A stretch of DNA of 64,000 bases, taken from Bostrychus sinensis. Its lineage: Eukaryota; Chordata; Actinopteri; Gobiiformes; Eleotridae. A program made the position numbers and the translations under genes. Below are positions 12,569 through 22,586 of the stretch, one piece after another. The stretch's first letter is position 1. Every line of letters begins with the position of its first letter. The notes below the pieces were generated by a model. The model searched no databases, had not been told where the DNA came from, and saw only the letters and a program-made list of their open reading frames with translations. The stretch covers positions 17,711,229 through 17,775,228 of the forward strand of contig CM036248.1 of assembly GCA_020698575.1 (NCBI GenBank), read 5' to 3'.

Positions 12569-12790
12569 CCCATATCGCACAACGGTGACGATATCCAGAC
12601 CTAGACTGACCCATGAAGATCTATTAGTTCAGGGGTAAAGGCTCTATCAACCCCTTTTTATCTGGCAGTGGTAAAGAATCTGGATCCACACCAAAAACAA
12701 ATCATTTATTCTCATTCATGGCTTACTAATGACCCTTCCTGAATGTTTCACTAAACCAGCTAGCCCCACTGTAACCAATAAGAAGCAAGA
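12569..12790 (-). repeat. Interspersed repeat with antisense tRNA-like module (family A)
   Basis: The antisense tRNA-like piece (ttcaggggtaaaggctctatc) is flanked by blocks shared with 24735-25080 and 42825-43030: a CGCACAA..GATA..CCAGA block on the left and ctggatccacaccaaaa followed by ATCATTTATTC on the right. The same order at three loci shows this is one repeat family rather than chance. Confidence 0.55.
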
Positions 12791-14465
12791 ATGTTTCAAA
12801 CCAACTTTTACTTAGTATTGGACAAGGTTAAAGGTCAAGCTAGTAATCTTAAATTGCTATGCTAGCTGCAAAAAGTTATTTAAAATTAAAAACTTGATAC
12901 CTTTCCTTTGAATGAGTTGTAGATAGCCTGTATGTTCTTTCCTGTACCAGTACTTGTTTATCTGCATACTCTGTGTCCTTTACAAATCCATTACAAAACA
13001 TTTAATAAACATAACTCATATGTGTGTGCTCTGGGACTGAGGATACAACGGAAATATGAGAAAATTTCCACACGCTCATAACGGACAGCATCATTACTGC
13101 CTAATGCACAAGGCGCTGCCATGTATAGAGCTATTAAAAAGCAATTGAACAGGTGGTATTCCTATCCACTTCACCATGTAGTTAACAATAGCTATTGCCT
13201 CACTGTATCCAGATGAGAGCTAATCCATATTAAGTCCCTCAAAACCACGTCTCGGCTGCTGTAGTTCTTCTCTGTGATGTACAAATCTGTAGCAATCAGC
13301 AGAGATGATAAAAAATGCAGAAAGCAGCTGCGTCTCATAAGGGAAGGAGGGCTAATAAGCTTCATTCTTACACGTCAAACTTAATAAAACGTTTTCACTC
13401 GGCAGCACCCAAAGGAGCCCAATGAATTTAGCGCAATAAGAGAACGAACGTAGCACTACAGCAGTCCCAGGACACATAGGACTGAGAACCAGGCCAGGGC
13501 CACCAATGCTCTCTCACTGTACTGTGTGTGGCATTCAGGAAGAAATTACACATATTAATCGCTTGTATAGTTACAAATTGTGAAGAAACTCAACATGGAG
13601 ACCCATGTGCTAATTTACCCATACAGTTCTGAATGTTGCTTTAGTGGCTTTTCTTTTCTCTTGTGTTCAATGTTCTCACCTCCGTCTGCATTGGTTTGTT
13701 GGTTTTTCACTCTCAAAAAAGTAATGGTCAAATTTTTATGACATTTTTAGGAAAAGCATCAGTCCTATGTTAGAGTCCAGGTTTAGGCATTGCACCATTC
13801 TCTTAAAAATGTTTTAATTATAGTTTTGTGTTTTTTAATTCTTATTAATCTACATCAAACAACCAAGCCATTTAATTCTGATCCCAAGACTTTTATTTTA
13901 ATTCTTCACATTTTTTAAATAAGAGTGCGTACATATGTTAGTACTTTAACTCCCAAATGCCACTTTATATTGCCATTATTATATTGTCTTTATATTGTCA
14001 GTTAATGCTATGAACCTGATTTCTATTAAATGTATCACAGAATGCTTTTACACTCATGATTCTTGTATTTGACCTATCAGATCAGACCAGTGGTGCATTC
14101 AGATGAAGCGACATCCACTGCCCTCAGAATAACTAATTGGTGTTGTATTTATCCCTAATACTGAATAGGACCACAGATTTTCTTTAACTGGACATAGCCC
14201 CTGAGTCTTTATACAGCCAGTCCTGCATTGAACCCTTATTTGACAGACTCTATTCTACCAATAGTGAATCTGAATTTCACTCTTTTGATCTGGACATAGT
14301 GTTTGGACAAGGCCGGCTGTAATCCCCTCGACTAGGACTTGGCTTTTCCTTTTTAGACGATATGAAGACAACGCTCCTCACCAGACACTTTGATGCTTTA
14401 TTCACTTAATTTTTTTGTTCAAAGAAGTCCAGTTGTGGCGCTCCCTCTTCACACCTCTCCCCCAA

Positions 14466-14489
14466 CCCCCCCCCCCCCCCCCCCCCCCC
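14466..14489 (+). repeat. Poly(C) run of 24
   Basis: An uninterrupted run of 24 cytosines follows CCCAA. Such a long mononucleotide C run is rare and error-prone in sequencing, so the exact length may be an assembly estimate. A minus-strand reading frame across it translates the run as poly-glycine and is not a gene. Confidence 0.95.
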
Positions 14490-15009
14490 TTTCACTCTGA
14501 CTCGGCTGGCTCTGATCGATCCAGCTCCAGTCTCCCAGTCCCGCATGTCATCTTTTTTCTTTGACACGGCTCTCCTCTTCCTCACTGCTTGGTATTCCGG
14601 AGTGGGAACGCATGCACCATCAGATCCATCAGCTCCGATCGGGATGCCGCGCCACGACTCGGGGAAATGAAGGGATGAGGAGGAAGAGAGAGGGGTGTGG
14701 GGTGGGGAGCACAAGGGGGAGGACGATGGAATAGATTGAGGGCAGGTCAGTGGCTCGTTCACATCCTTCTGGGACCAAATCCTCCAACTGCCAGAGAGAT
14801 GGAGAGAAAGAGCAGGATGGGAGAATGAAGGCAACCTTTTATTAAATAGGGACCACTTTTGATATCAGACATTCTACTTCCAAATCTGTTTTCATGAGGT
14901 ATTCAAGTGGCATACTACTTTCTATAGTGCAAAGTTAAAAGATTTACTGACAGCTCAAGTGATTTTTGTTACATACACTTGACATAACGCACCTGAAGAG
15001 AGCATTCCT

Positions 15010-15235
15010 CTGCCAAGGCATTATAGTTCCTCCTTGGACCCAGACTGTGATCCAGATTCATTTTTTAAGAGCTATGTTGCTAACACACAACATTGGCCCT
15101 ATCTTGCAAAGGGAAAGAAAGCTTTGCATGATGCTGATCCAGAACCCCACCAAGAATGTATTATTCCCTGGGCCATTAGTGGTGTTTTCTGAAAAGTTTA
15201 TCCATAGCAATTTGACTTATCTTGCTAACAGAAGT
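15010..15235 (+). repeat. Interspersed repeat ending in '..TTGCTAACAGA' (family F)
   Basis: The blocks are: ttgcaaagggaaagaaagctttgca, gctgatccagaaccccaccaa, ttctgaaaagtttatcc, and cttgctaacagaa. Blocks of the same order occur at 47570-47745. The pattern is a familiar deuterostome/fish interspersed repeat. The reading frame over it is incidental. Confidence 0.45.
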
Positions 15236-16562
15236 AGGGGTAAAATTTTTTTTTGACCTTTATTTAACCAGGAAAATCCCACAAATTAGAATAGATGCAC
15301 AAAGTGAGATAAGTATGTTTGAGCGGCTCCTTCTTTCATATTGGCTTAAAACAACACTGTGTAACTTTTACCTTACAATACAGAGCCTAAAAATCAATAG
15401 GAAAATTGCTGAATTCTGAAGGTTTCTTGACATAAAATCGTGAAAGTTATACTTAATTTAAATGCACCTGGTTTGACAAATTGTTGCCAGAACACTTCAC
15501 TTTATCAACACAAATTTACATTGCACCTTGTATATATAAGATATTTTCTGAAATGTAACAGTTCTACGCTAGTTTTAGTGACATTTATTTTGTCCTAAAA
15601 AGTTGCATAGGGTTGCTGATCATCACATTGGTGCCACTCACATATAGTTGGTCTCTTCACAGATCAGCAACTCTCTGACCTTCTACCTATTACTGCAATT
15701 TAAGCAGTTGTTTGTAATATGGTCATTGTAATTGTTGATATTGTGTTATTGAGTCCTAATTATAACCTAACATCAAAAGACCACTATGCATTCATTCTCA
15801 TTAAAGATTGACAAGATACATGATGACGATGATGACGATAGATACTTGGCAAAAGTCATGTCTGGGTTAGTGGCTCTTCCTTTTACACTGCTCTTGTGTG
15901 TTGCTATTTGCGTAATGTGATTTAATGTCTACTGGTTTGTTGCGCTTTGCCTTTCTGCATGTTAAGCTGCATCGCTCTGGGCTCTTTTCTGTCTCCGTAA
16001 TCCAAATATGCAGTCTCTAGTCTGTCTCATAGGACCCAACAATCTGGCCATGTCTGTCACTTTTATCAGGCTGTAAAACTCACATTTATCCGCCATGTAG
16101 CTTAAAGAGCATCTTTATTACTCATAGAGATCTTATAGTGTAATAGAGAGAGCTGTTTGAAGCCGGTCATTGTTCCCCTGAGTGGGATTTGTAACTCTTT
16201 CAACAAAATTCAAGTCAAGATGTGGCTTTTTCATCATACTCTGTCATGTATACTGTATTCACACAGTCTTACTATGAGGAAATGCACTGACTGTATCAAT
16301 GCTGTTTCTTGTCTGTGGTGCCTCTATCTCTGTTTGTTGTCCCTAATGCATTCACTTTGCAGCACTACTTTACTGTGGTAATAACCAGTTGTTTTAAACA
16401 GATGGGCATTTTTCCTACTACCTATAGTGTGTGTAAGGTAGGGCTGCATATTATTTGAAAAGTATGTTGAGTATCCTAAATAAGGTTAAGGATTTTTTAT
16501 GTATGGATACAGTAAAAGTTGATTTCAAAGAAATGCCATTTATAAAGAGATTCACTGGTCAA

Positions 16563-16655
16563 AACTGGGTCTAAAATGTAGGACTGAACCAAGACTAAAC
16601 CAGGACTAAACCAGGTCTAAATCAAGACTAAAACAGGACCAAACTAAGATCAAGA
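16563..16655 (+). repeat. Degenerate ~12-bp tandem repeat ('AGGACTAAACC')
   Basis: Successive variants of GGACTAAACCA and GGTCTAAATCA occur about eight times without terminal repeats around them. The same unit fills the interior of the hAT-type MITEs at 61404-61722 (sense) and, more decayed, 33054-33252 (antisense). Confidence 0.75.
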
Positions 16656-16989
16656 CAGTTATAGTGAGCCCTTAACCTTATTTTGATACATTTAGTTTTA
16701 TGCAGTACAGATATTGCTTTGTCAATATTGCGGTAATGATACATTTGCATTGTATTTTCTGTTTGCCTCTACTCTATGCTGGCTGTCTGCATGTAGGCTG
16801 ATGTGACAGAATGTGTTAGGATGTGATGTGTGTGTGAGAACAGGACAGTCCCATCTCAGACTGCGGAGTTGGCCATTTGAGGAGTCAGGTGTCACTCTGA
16901 TCCCACGAGGGTTCACTGCTGTCCTCTTCTGTCCTTCAAAAGGTCCCCAGAGACAGCATTGGAGAGATGCAGAGGGGCTTTAAACTTTT

Positions 16990-17180
16990 AGAGGTGGAAT
17001 AGGTACTCAAAATCTGCACTCAGTAAAAAATGCAGTTACTTTGAAATAATGATACTCAAGTAGAAGTAAAAGCATCTGTCACTGCTAATACTACTCCTGC
17101 TACTGTTACACCTGCCAGTACTACAACTACAACTACGCCAACTGCTGCTGCTGCTAGTACTACTGCTAATGCTACTGAAT
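16990..17180 (+). repeat. TAC-rich interspersed repeat, copy 1
   Basis: A segment with gaggtggaataggtactcaaa and actcaagtagaagtaaaag leads into a (TAC/TGC)-rich imperfect trinucleotide array (ctactgttacacc, tactacaactacaac, actgctgctgctgct). Similar composites lie at 27220-27645, 41275-41706 and 54860-55080. Confidence 0.6.
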
Positions 17181-17421
17181 TTTGCTCATTAAGACACATT
17201 AAAAATGTGTCTGAGAACAGAGCTTTTTTTTGGCTTTATTAGACAGGACAGTGGTGACAGAAATATCATGGGTGACATTCAGTGAATTGCCTGTGTCCAG
17301 ACATGAACCAACTATGTCGAGGTGAACTGCAATCTCTGCTGACTTTTTTTTAAACTAGGAAAAAAGTCAACAAAGTTATCACTGTGAATAAAAAAAACAA
17401 CAACCTCTGTCTTGATTTCAG

Positions 17422-17593
17422 GCTGGTATGATCCGGACGGAACAGGAGGAGTTTTACATCGAGCCATTGGACAGAGGAGCGGAGGTCATCGACGAGGAGG
17501 CCGGAGGACAGGGGAGGACGCACATCGTGTATCGGTCTTCAGCTGTGAAGAAGAATCCCGTGAGCCAAGGAGCTGCAGACTACCACTCCAGAG
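17422..17593 (+). CDS. adamts2: ADAMTS2/3/14-family procollagen N-endopeptidase, exon A (propeptide)
   Basis: This internal exon encodes 57 residues plus one base, beginning AGMIRTEQEEFYIEPL and ending SQGAADYHSR. The acceptor is ttgatttcag before 17422 and the donor is AG|GTCAGT at 17594, so the exon ends in phase 1. The block AG(M/L)IR.E.EEF.IEPL followed by GR.H(I/V)VYR is the late propeptide of procollagen N-proteinases (ADAMTS2, 3 and 14), secreted zinc proteases that remove N-propeptides from fibrillar procollagens. No start codon is expected; the internal ATG at 17428 is an ordinary Met codon. The propeptide wording resembles ADAMTS3 (VYRSSAV) while exon B resembles ADAMTS2, so the paralogue is uncertain, but the family is firm. 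Translation past the donor soon stops. Confidence 0.88.
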
Positions 17594-17878
17594 GTCAGTG
17601 CATGGTCCCGCCTCTGTACACCCTCTATCTACCACTTTGTTTACCTGGAATAAACAGTGTATTGGAAATAATGATCAGTTTCTGAGGAGATTGTCACATG
17701 ACTTGTCGTCAGTCTGGAAATACGCAGTAAGGCTGGATCATCTAAAAGACTGGAGATTTACGGATGAATTAGTTGGCTCCAACAAACCTTTCCTCCCTAG
17801 AGTCCACTAAATACACAAGTCACTTATTATGTTGTTAGTAGTTAGTTTCATTATTATAAATAAACATAAAAAAAGTTT

Positions 17879-17892
17879 GATTTTCTGCTGTT
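17879..17892 (+). repeat. Target-site duplication, left copy (Rex3 insertion)
   Basis: The 14-mer GATTTTCTGCTGTT directly abuts the 3' tail of the minus-strand Rex3 element. It pairs with GATTTTTTGCTGTT at 21216-21229, one mismatch in 14, and defines both ends of the insertion. Confidence 0.88.
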
Positions 17893-17918
17893 CCATCCAT
17901 CCATCCATCTTCTTCCGC

Positions 17919-20642
17919 TTATCCGGGACCGGGTCGCGGAGGCAGCAGTCTAAGCAAAGATGCCCAGACTTCCCTATCCACAGACACTTCCTCCAGCTCT
18001 ACTGGGGGGACCCCAAGGCGTTCCCAGGCCAGCCGAGAGACATAGTCCCTCCAGCGTGTCCTAGGTCTTCCCCGGGGCCTCCTCCCGGTGGGACATGCCC
18101 GGAACACCTCCCCAGGGAGGCGACCAGGAGGCATCCGGAACAGATGCCCGAGCCACCTCAAGTGACTCCTCTCGATGTGGAGGAGCAGCGGCTCTACTCT
18201 GAGCTCCTCCCGGGTGACAGAGCTCCTCACCTTATCTCTAAGGGAGCGCCCAGCCACCCTGCGGAGGAAACTCATTTCGGCCGCTTGTATCCGGGATCTT
18301 GTCCTTTCGGTCATGACCCAAAGCTCATGACCATAGGTGAGAGTAGGAACGTAGATTGACCGATAAATCGAGAGCTTCGCCTTTCGGCTCAGCTCCTTCT
18401 TTACCACAACAGACCGATACAACGTCCGCATTACTGCAGACGCTGCACCGATCCGCCTGTCGATCTCACGCTCCATCCTTCCCTCACTCGTGAACAAGAC
18501 CCCAAGATACTTAAACTCCTCCACTTGAGGCAGGAGCTCTCCCCCAACCTGGAGAGGGCAAGCCACCCTTTTCCGGTCGAGAACCATGGCCTCAGACTTG
18601 GAGGTGCTGATTCTCATCCCAGCCGCTTCACACTCGGCCGCAAACCCCCCCAGTGCACACTGAAGGTCCTGGTTTGATGAAGCCAACAGGACAACATCAT
18701 CCGCAAAAAGCAGAGATGAAATCCTGTGGTTCCCAAACCAGACTCCCTCCGGCCCCTGGCTGCGCCTAGAAATTCTGTCCATAAAAATAATGAACAGAAC
18801 CGGTGACAAAGGGCAGCCCTGCCGGAGTCCAACATGCACTGGAAACAGGTCTGACTTACAACCGGCAATACGGACCAAGCTCCTGCTCTGGTCATACACC
18901 CTTAGCAAAAGGCCCCGGACCCCATACTCCCAGAGTACCCCCCACAGGACGCTACGAGGGACACGGTCGAACGCCTTCTCCAAATCCACAAAACACATGT
19001 GGACTGGATGGGCGAACTCCCATGAACCCTCGAGCACCCGATAGAGGGTGTAGAGCTGGTCCACTGTTCCACGGCCAGGACGAAAACCGCATTGTTCCTC
19101 CTGAATCCGAGGTTCGACTATCGGCCGAATTCTCCTCTCCAGTACCCTGGAATAGACTTTCCCGGGGAGGCTGAGGAGTGTGATCCCCCTGTAGTTGGAA
19201 CACACCCTCCGGTCCCCCTTCTTGAAAAGAGGGACCACCACCCCGGTCTGCCAGTCCAGAGGCACTGTCCCCAACCGCCACGCGATGTTGCAGAGACGTG
19301 TCAGCCATGACAGCCCCACAACATCCAGGGACTTGAGGTACTCAGGACGGATCTCATCCACCCCCGGAGCCTTGCCACTGAGGAGCTTTCCAACCACCTC
19401 AGTGACTTCAGCTTGAGTGATGGACGAGTCCACCTCTGAGTCCCCAGCCTCTGCTTCCTCAATGGAAGGCGTGTCGGTGGGACTGAGGAGATCCTCAAAG
19501 TATTCCTTCCACCGCCCGACAACATCCCCAGTCGAGGTCAACAGCTCCCCACCTCCACTGTAAACAGTGTTGGTGAAGCACTGTTTCCCCCTCCTGAGGC
19601 GGCGGACGGTTTGCCAGAATTTCTTTGAGGCCAACCGATAGTCCTCCTTCATGGCCTCCCCGAACTTTTCCCAGACCCGAGTTTTTGCCTCCACAACCGC
19701 CCGGGCTGCAGCACGCTTGGCCTGCCGGTACCCATCAGCTGCTTCAGGAGTCCCACAAGCCAACCAAGCTCGATAGGACTCCTTCTTCAGCCTGACGACA
19801 TCCCTTACTTCCGGTGTCCACCACCGGGTTCGGGGATTGCCACCACGACAGGCACCAGAGACCTTGCGACCACAGCTCCGAACGGCCGCATTGACAATAG
19901 AGGTGGAGAACATGGTCCACTCGGACTCCATGTCTCCAACCTCCCTCGGGATCTGGTCAAAGCTCTCCCGGAGGTGGGAGTTGAAGACCCCTCTGACAGA
20001 GGGCTCAGCCAGACGTTCCCAACAGACCCTCACAACAGGTTTGGGTCTGCCGAGTCTGTCCGGCCTCCTTCCCCGCCAGCGGATCCAACTCACCACCAGG
20101 TGGTGATCGGTTGACAGCTCAGCCCCTCTCTTCACCCGAGTGTCCAAAACACACGGCCGAAGGTCAGATGACACGACTACAAAGTCGATCATCGACCTCC
20201 GGCCTAGGGTGTCCTGGTGCCACGTGCACTTATGGACACCCCTGTGCTCGAACATGGTGTTCGTTATGGACAAACTGTGACTAGCACAGAAGTCCAATAA
20301 CAAAACACCATTCGGGTTCAGATCAGGGAGGCCGTTCTTCCCAATCACACCCCTCCAGGTATCACTGTCGTCACCCACGTGGGCGTTGAAGTCTCCCAGC
20401 AAAACAATGGGGTCCCCAGTCGGTGCACCTTCCAGTACACCTCCCAGGGACTCCAAGAAGGCCGGGTACTCTGTACTGCTATTTGGCCCGTAGGCACAAA
20501 CAACAGTAAGAGACCTGTCCCCAACCCGAAGGCGTAGGGACGCGACCCTCTCGTTCACTGGGGTAAACTCCAACACATGGCGGCTGAGCTGGGGGGCTAT
20601 GAGCAAGCCCACACCGGCCCGCCTGCCTCTCACCGCGGGCAA
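17919..20642 (-). CDS. Rex3 endonuclease/reverse transcriptase polyprotein (open 907-residue frame)
   Basis: The uninterrupted frame ends with TAA about 25 bp before the GATG tail. Residues 1-190 are most of an AP-type endonuclease, with LLGDFNAHVG at 81-90, MIDFVVVS at 151-158 and STDHHLVV at 177-184. The reverse transcriptase carries motif A FVDLEKAFDR (551-560), motif B LRQGCPLSP (606-614) and the catalytic FADDVVLL (646-653). The C-terminal part has the RLRWLGH-type and GRRPRGRPRTRW segments usual in RTE elements. The region around residues 575-590 (GVRGLLLRVYDQSRSLVR) looks a few residues shorter than I expect from related copies, which may be a small in-frame deletion in the RT. The Met at the start is not the true start: the endonuclease N-terminus lies upstream in another frame. 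Codon content is GC-rich compared with the AT-rich surroundings. Confidence 0.88.
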   Translation of the reverse strand: MPAVRGRRAGVGLLIAPQLSRHVLEFTPVNERVASLRLRVGDRSLTVVCAYGPNSSTEYPAFLESLGGVLEGAPTGDPIVLLGDFNAHVGDDSDTWRGVIGKNGLPDLNPNGVLLLDFCASHSLSITNTMFEHRGVHKCTWHQDTLGRRSMIDFVVVSSDLRPCVLDTRVKRGAELSTDHHLVVSWIRWRGRRPDRLGRPKPVVRVCWERLAEPSVRGVFNSHLRESFDQIPREVGDMESEWTMFSTSIVNAAVRSCGRKVSGACRGGNPRTRWWTPEVRDVVRLKKESYRAWLACGTPEAADGYRQAKRAAARAVVEAKTRVWEKFGEAMKEDYRLASKKFWQTVRRLRRGKQCFTNTVYSGGGELLTSTGDVVGRWKEYFEDLLSPTDTPSIEEAEAGDSEVDSSITQAEVTEVVGKLLSGKAPGVDEIRPEYLKSLDVVGLSWLTRLCNIAWRLGTVPLDWQTGVVVPLFKKGDRRVCSNYRGITLLSLPGKVYSRVLERRIRPIVEPRIQEEQCGFRPGRGTVDQLYTLYRVLEGSWEFAHPVHMCFVDLEKAFDRVPRSVLWGVLWEYGVRGLLLRVYDQSRSLVRIAGCKSDLFPVHVGLRQGCPLSPVLFIIFMDRISRRSQGPEGVWFGNHRISSLLFADDVVLLASSNQDLQCALGGFAAECEAAGMRISTSKSEAMVLDRKRVACPLQVGGELLPQVEEFKYLGVLFTSEGRMEREIDRRIGAASAVMRTLYRSVVVKKELSRKAKLSIYRSIYVPTLTYGHELWVMTERTRSRIQAAEMSFLRRVAGRSLRDKVRSSVTREELRVEPLLLHIERSHLRWLGHLFRMPPGRLPGEVFRACPTGRRPRGRPRTRWRDYVSRLAWERLGVPPVELEEVSVDREVWASLLRLLPPRPGPG

Positions 20643-20994
20643 CGCCAGAGTGGTGGAGAGTCCAACCTCTCTCGAGGAGCTGGGTTTCAGAGCCCAAGCT
20701 GTGCGTGGAGGTGAGCCCGACTATATCTAGCCGGTATCTCTCAACCTCCCGCACAAGCTCAGGCTCCTTCCCCCCCAGTGAGGTGACATTCCATGTCCCT
20801 ACAGCTAGAAGCTGTGTCCGGGGACCGGGTCGTCGAGGCACCCGCCTTCGACTGCTGCCCGATCCACATTGCACCGGTCCCCTACGGCTACCTCTGCGGG
20901 TGGTGAGCCCACAGGAGGTCGGGCCCACGTCGCTCTTTCGGGTTGTACCCGGCCGGGCCCCATGGGCAAAGGCCCGGCCACCAGGCGCTCGCAT
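20479..20994 (-). pseudogene. Rex3 polyprotein N-terminal part, in a different frame
   Basis: This minus-strand frame holds the first endonuclease motif, GTWNVTSLGG (residues 66-75 of the frame), and RLDIVGLTSTHS (88-99), both of which belong N-terminal to the 907-residue frame. Homology runs to about residue 120 (near 20634) and then switches to the frame starting at 20642, so a single-base insertion or deletion lies near 20630-20645. The copy is therefore probably unable to make a complete protein. The first ~60 residues are Arg/Pro-rich and may be 5' leader rather than protein. Confidence 0.75.
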
Positions 20995-21215
20995 TCGAGC
21001 CCCAACCCCAGGCCTGGCTCCAGGGCGACGTCACGGTCCTCGATATTAAACTGTTCATAGGGGATTTATGAACTGCTCTTAGTCTGGCCCTTCACCTAGG
21101 ACCTGTTTGCCATGGGAGACCCTACCAGGGGCATAATGCCCCAGGCAACATAGCTCCTAGGATCATTCGGGCACTCAAACTCCCCCACCACGATAAGGTG
21201 GCAGTTCAAGGGGGA

Positions 21216-21229
21216 GATTTTTTGCTGTT
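21216..21229 (+). repeat. Target-site duplication, right copy (Rex3 insertion)
   Basis: GATTTTTTGCTGTT follows the 5' end of the Rex3 element and matches the left copy at 17879-17892 except for one C/T difference. Confidence 0.88.
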
Positions 21230-21944
21230 ATTTTTAATAAATGTGAATGGCAGCAAATTGACATCAAAGGTAGACAAGGCTTCTTTGTGGTTGTCATACT
21301 AGCAACAAAACTCTCTACTAACACTAATAATTAATTAAGTTTAGCAGTACAGTCAGAGGCATTACTTCCAACACTTGTCTTACACTGACTCACCGGATGG
21401 TCTGTTGCAAAGGTCCAGGTACAGATGAATACCTGGTTGGTGAGGGGTAAAACCACTGCCTATTGCACCTTTCTGAAATGATAAAAGATTTATTCAAATG
21501 TCCAAGCCGCTGCAAGGAGCGACATCACAGTCTATTTGTCCATGAGTAAGCCAAGATTTGCTGTCTTTTCTTCTTTTTTTTTACTTATAAACACATATGG
21601 ACAGTAGTAACATGAGAACAAGAAGAATATCTTAAGCCCTTTGTTCCTCATTCACATTATTTTTCATAAATGTAGCAGACATTTTTATGCAAATCTCATG
21701 TGCAACACTGTGAGCTGCTGTCAAACAGACGACACTGAGCTAATGTCTGAGTGAGAATCAGTGACATACGGAGATCCGCGTGTCACATGGCAGAACTAGC
21801 ACCCTTCTCATCTTTTCTTATGTGATACCCGGCTTTCTTTAACAATTAACACTTAACATGTGGTTTCAGAGAGTAAATGAGCAGCATCCATTGTGAGCAT
21901 GTCATTCAGTTGTTAAAATGCTACGAAATAGTGCATACAAAATA

Positions 21945-22080
21945 TTGTATGTCTCCTTTTCCCTTTCCTGTGTTGTCACAGCAAATCTTCTGCCTCCTAG
22001 CATGCAGCGTCGCATATCATCTGTCATAGGCTGTACACAGGATATCCTCCCTGACATGATCTTCTTTCGTTTGTCCACAG
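21945..22080 (-). repeat. Family B SINE-like repeat, antisense and decayed
   Basis: The segment tttccctttcctgtgttgtcacagcaaatc, then tgcctcctagcatgcagcg, then a CCTCCCTGACAT block match the antisense order of family B. The copy is more diverged than those at 34715 and 46315. Confidence 0.45.
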
Positions 22081-22586
22081 TTTGGACCGAGACAAGAGTA
22101 CATAGGCTTCTGCCTTACTGTGGCAGGAACATGTTTGAATTTTACATGCAAACATTAATGTGTATTAGAAGAAGATATATAACAAAATAGAGAGTTTTTA
22201 CTATTAGGCTGTTCTGATACAGTGTGGCCCTAGTGACCCTCTCGAGAAAACAAGATTAGCATGAACACATACAAAAACAAGAAATAAAGGAATATAAAAG
22301 AAGAGTACAATAGTCCTTGTACTCCAGGAGAACACACAGTACACATGAAATATTGCGGTCAGGCACAAACCTTGTATCTCCAAACCTTCTGTCTCTCACA
22401 TTTCTTCAAAATATAAAAAAATTGTGTGCTTAAAGTAACTGAACATTACATTGACAAAGTTTACAAGCTCATTTTAACATACTCCCTTGGGTCAGTGCAG
22501 ACCGACCACACAGGGCCTCAAGCTGATGTACTCACGGCATATGTTTTTAACTTAAAACTCCTCCATGCCCTAATTTCATGGTTATA

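Larger units (their letters stand above)
1..17421 (+). other. 3' part of an adamts2-like intron
   Basis: This is non-coding sequence upstream of the first visible exon, ending in a pyrimidine-containing acceptor (cttgatttcag) at 17421. I found no exon resembling the early ADAMTS propeptide or signal peptide here, so the upstream exons should lie before position 1. Apart from the repeats listed separately, the stretches 1-1330, 1450-2600, 5890-7240, 7330-8760, 10620-12350, 12800-14460 and 15240-16560 show no recognisable gene. The segments 11260-11560 and 13180-13480 look like unique, moderately complex DNA with AATTA-type motifs, which is how conserved noncoding elements often look, but conservation cannot be judged from one sequence. 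Confidence 0.75.
17893..21215 (-). mobile_element. Rex3 non-LTR retrotransposon (RTE clade), nearly full length
   Basis: The element is 3.3 kb, minus strand, flanked by a 14-bp target-site duplication. Its 3' end (left side) is a short (GATG)n-type tail seen as CCATCCATCCATCCATC on the + strand. It carries an endonuclease plus reverse transcriptase polyprotein. As I recall them, the two sites conventionally used to amplify fish Rex3 reverse transcriptase are both present: cggtgacaaagggcagccctg at 18801-18821, and the complement of the other at 19234-19253. The 5' region (21000-21215) is non-coding, with cccaccacgataaggtgg near the end. An almost intact frame and a nearly perfect duplication indicate recent insertion. 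Rex3 moves by target-primed reverse transcription and usually leaves 5'-truncated copies, so a full-length copy is notable. Confidence 0.9.

Noticed and set aside
14406..14834. 142-residue minus-strand reading frame
   Set aside because: It contains a poly-glycine run from the poly(C) tract and has no recognisable domain or splice context; composition explains it.
16563..16655. CRISPR-like array
   Set aside because: The units are contiguous and degenerate with no spacers; this is a eukaryotic minisatellite. No CRISPR array exists in the window.
17829..18359. Plus-strand reading frames over the Rex3 element
   Set aside because: They are shadows of the minus-strand polyprotein, which has all catalytic motifs.
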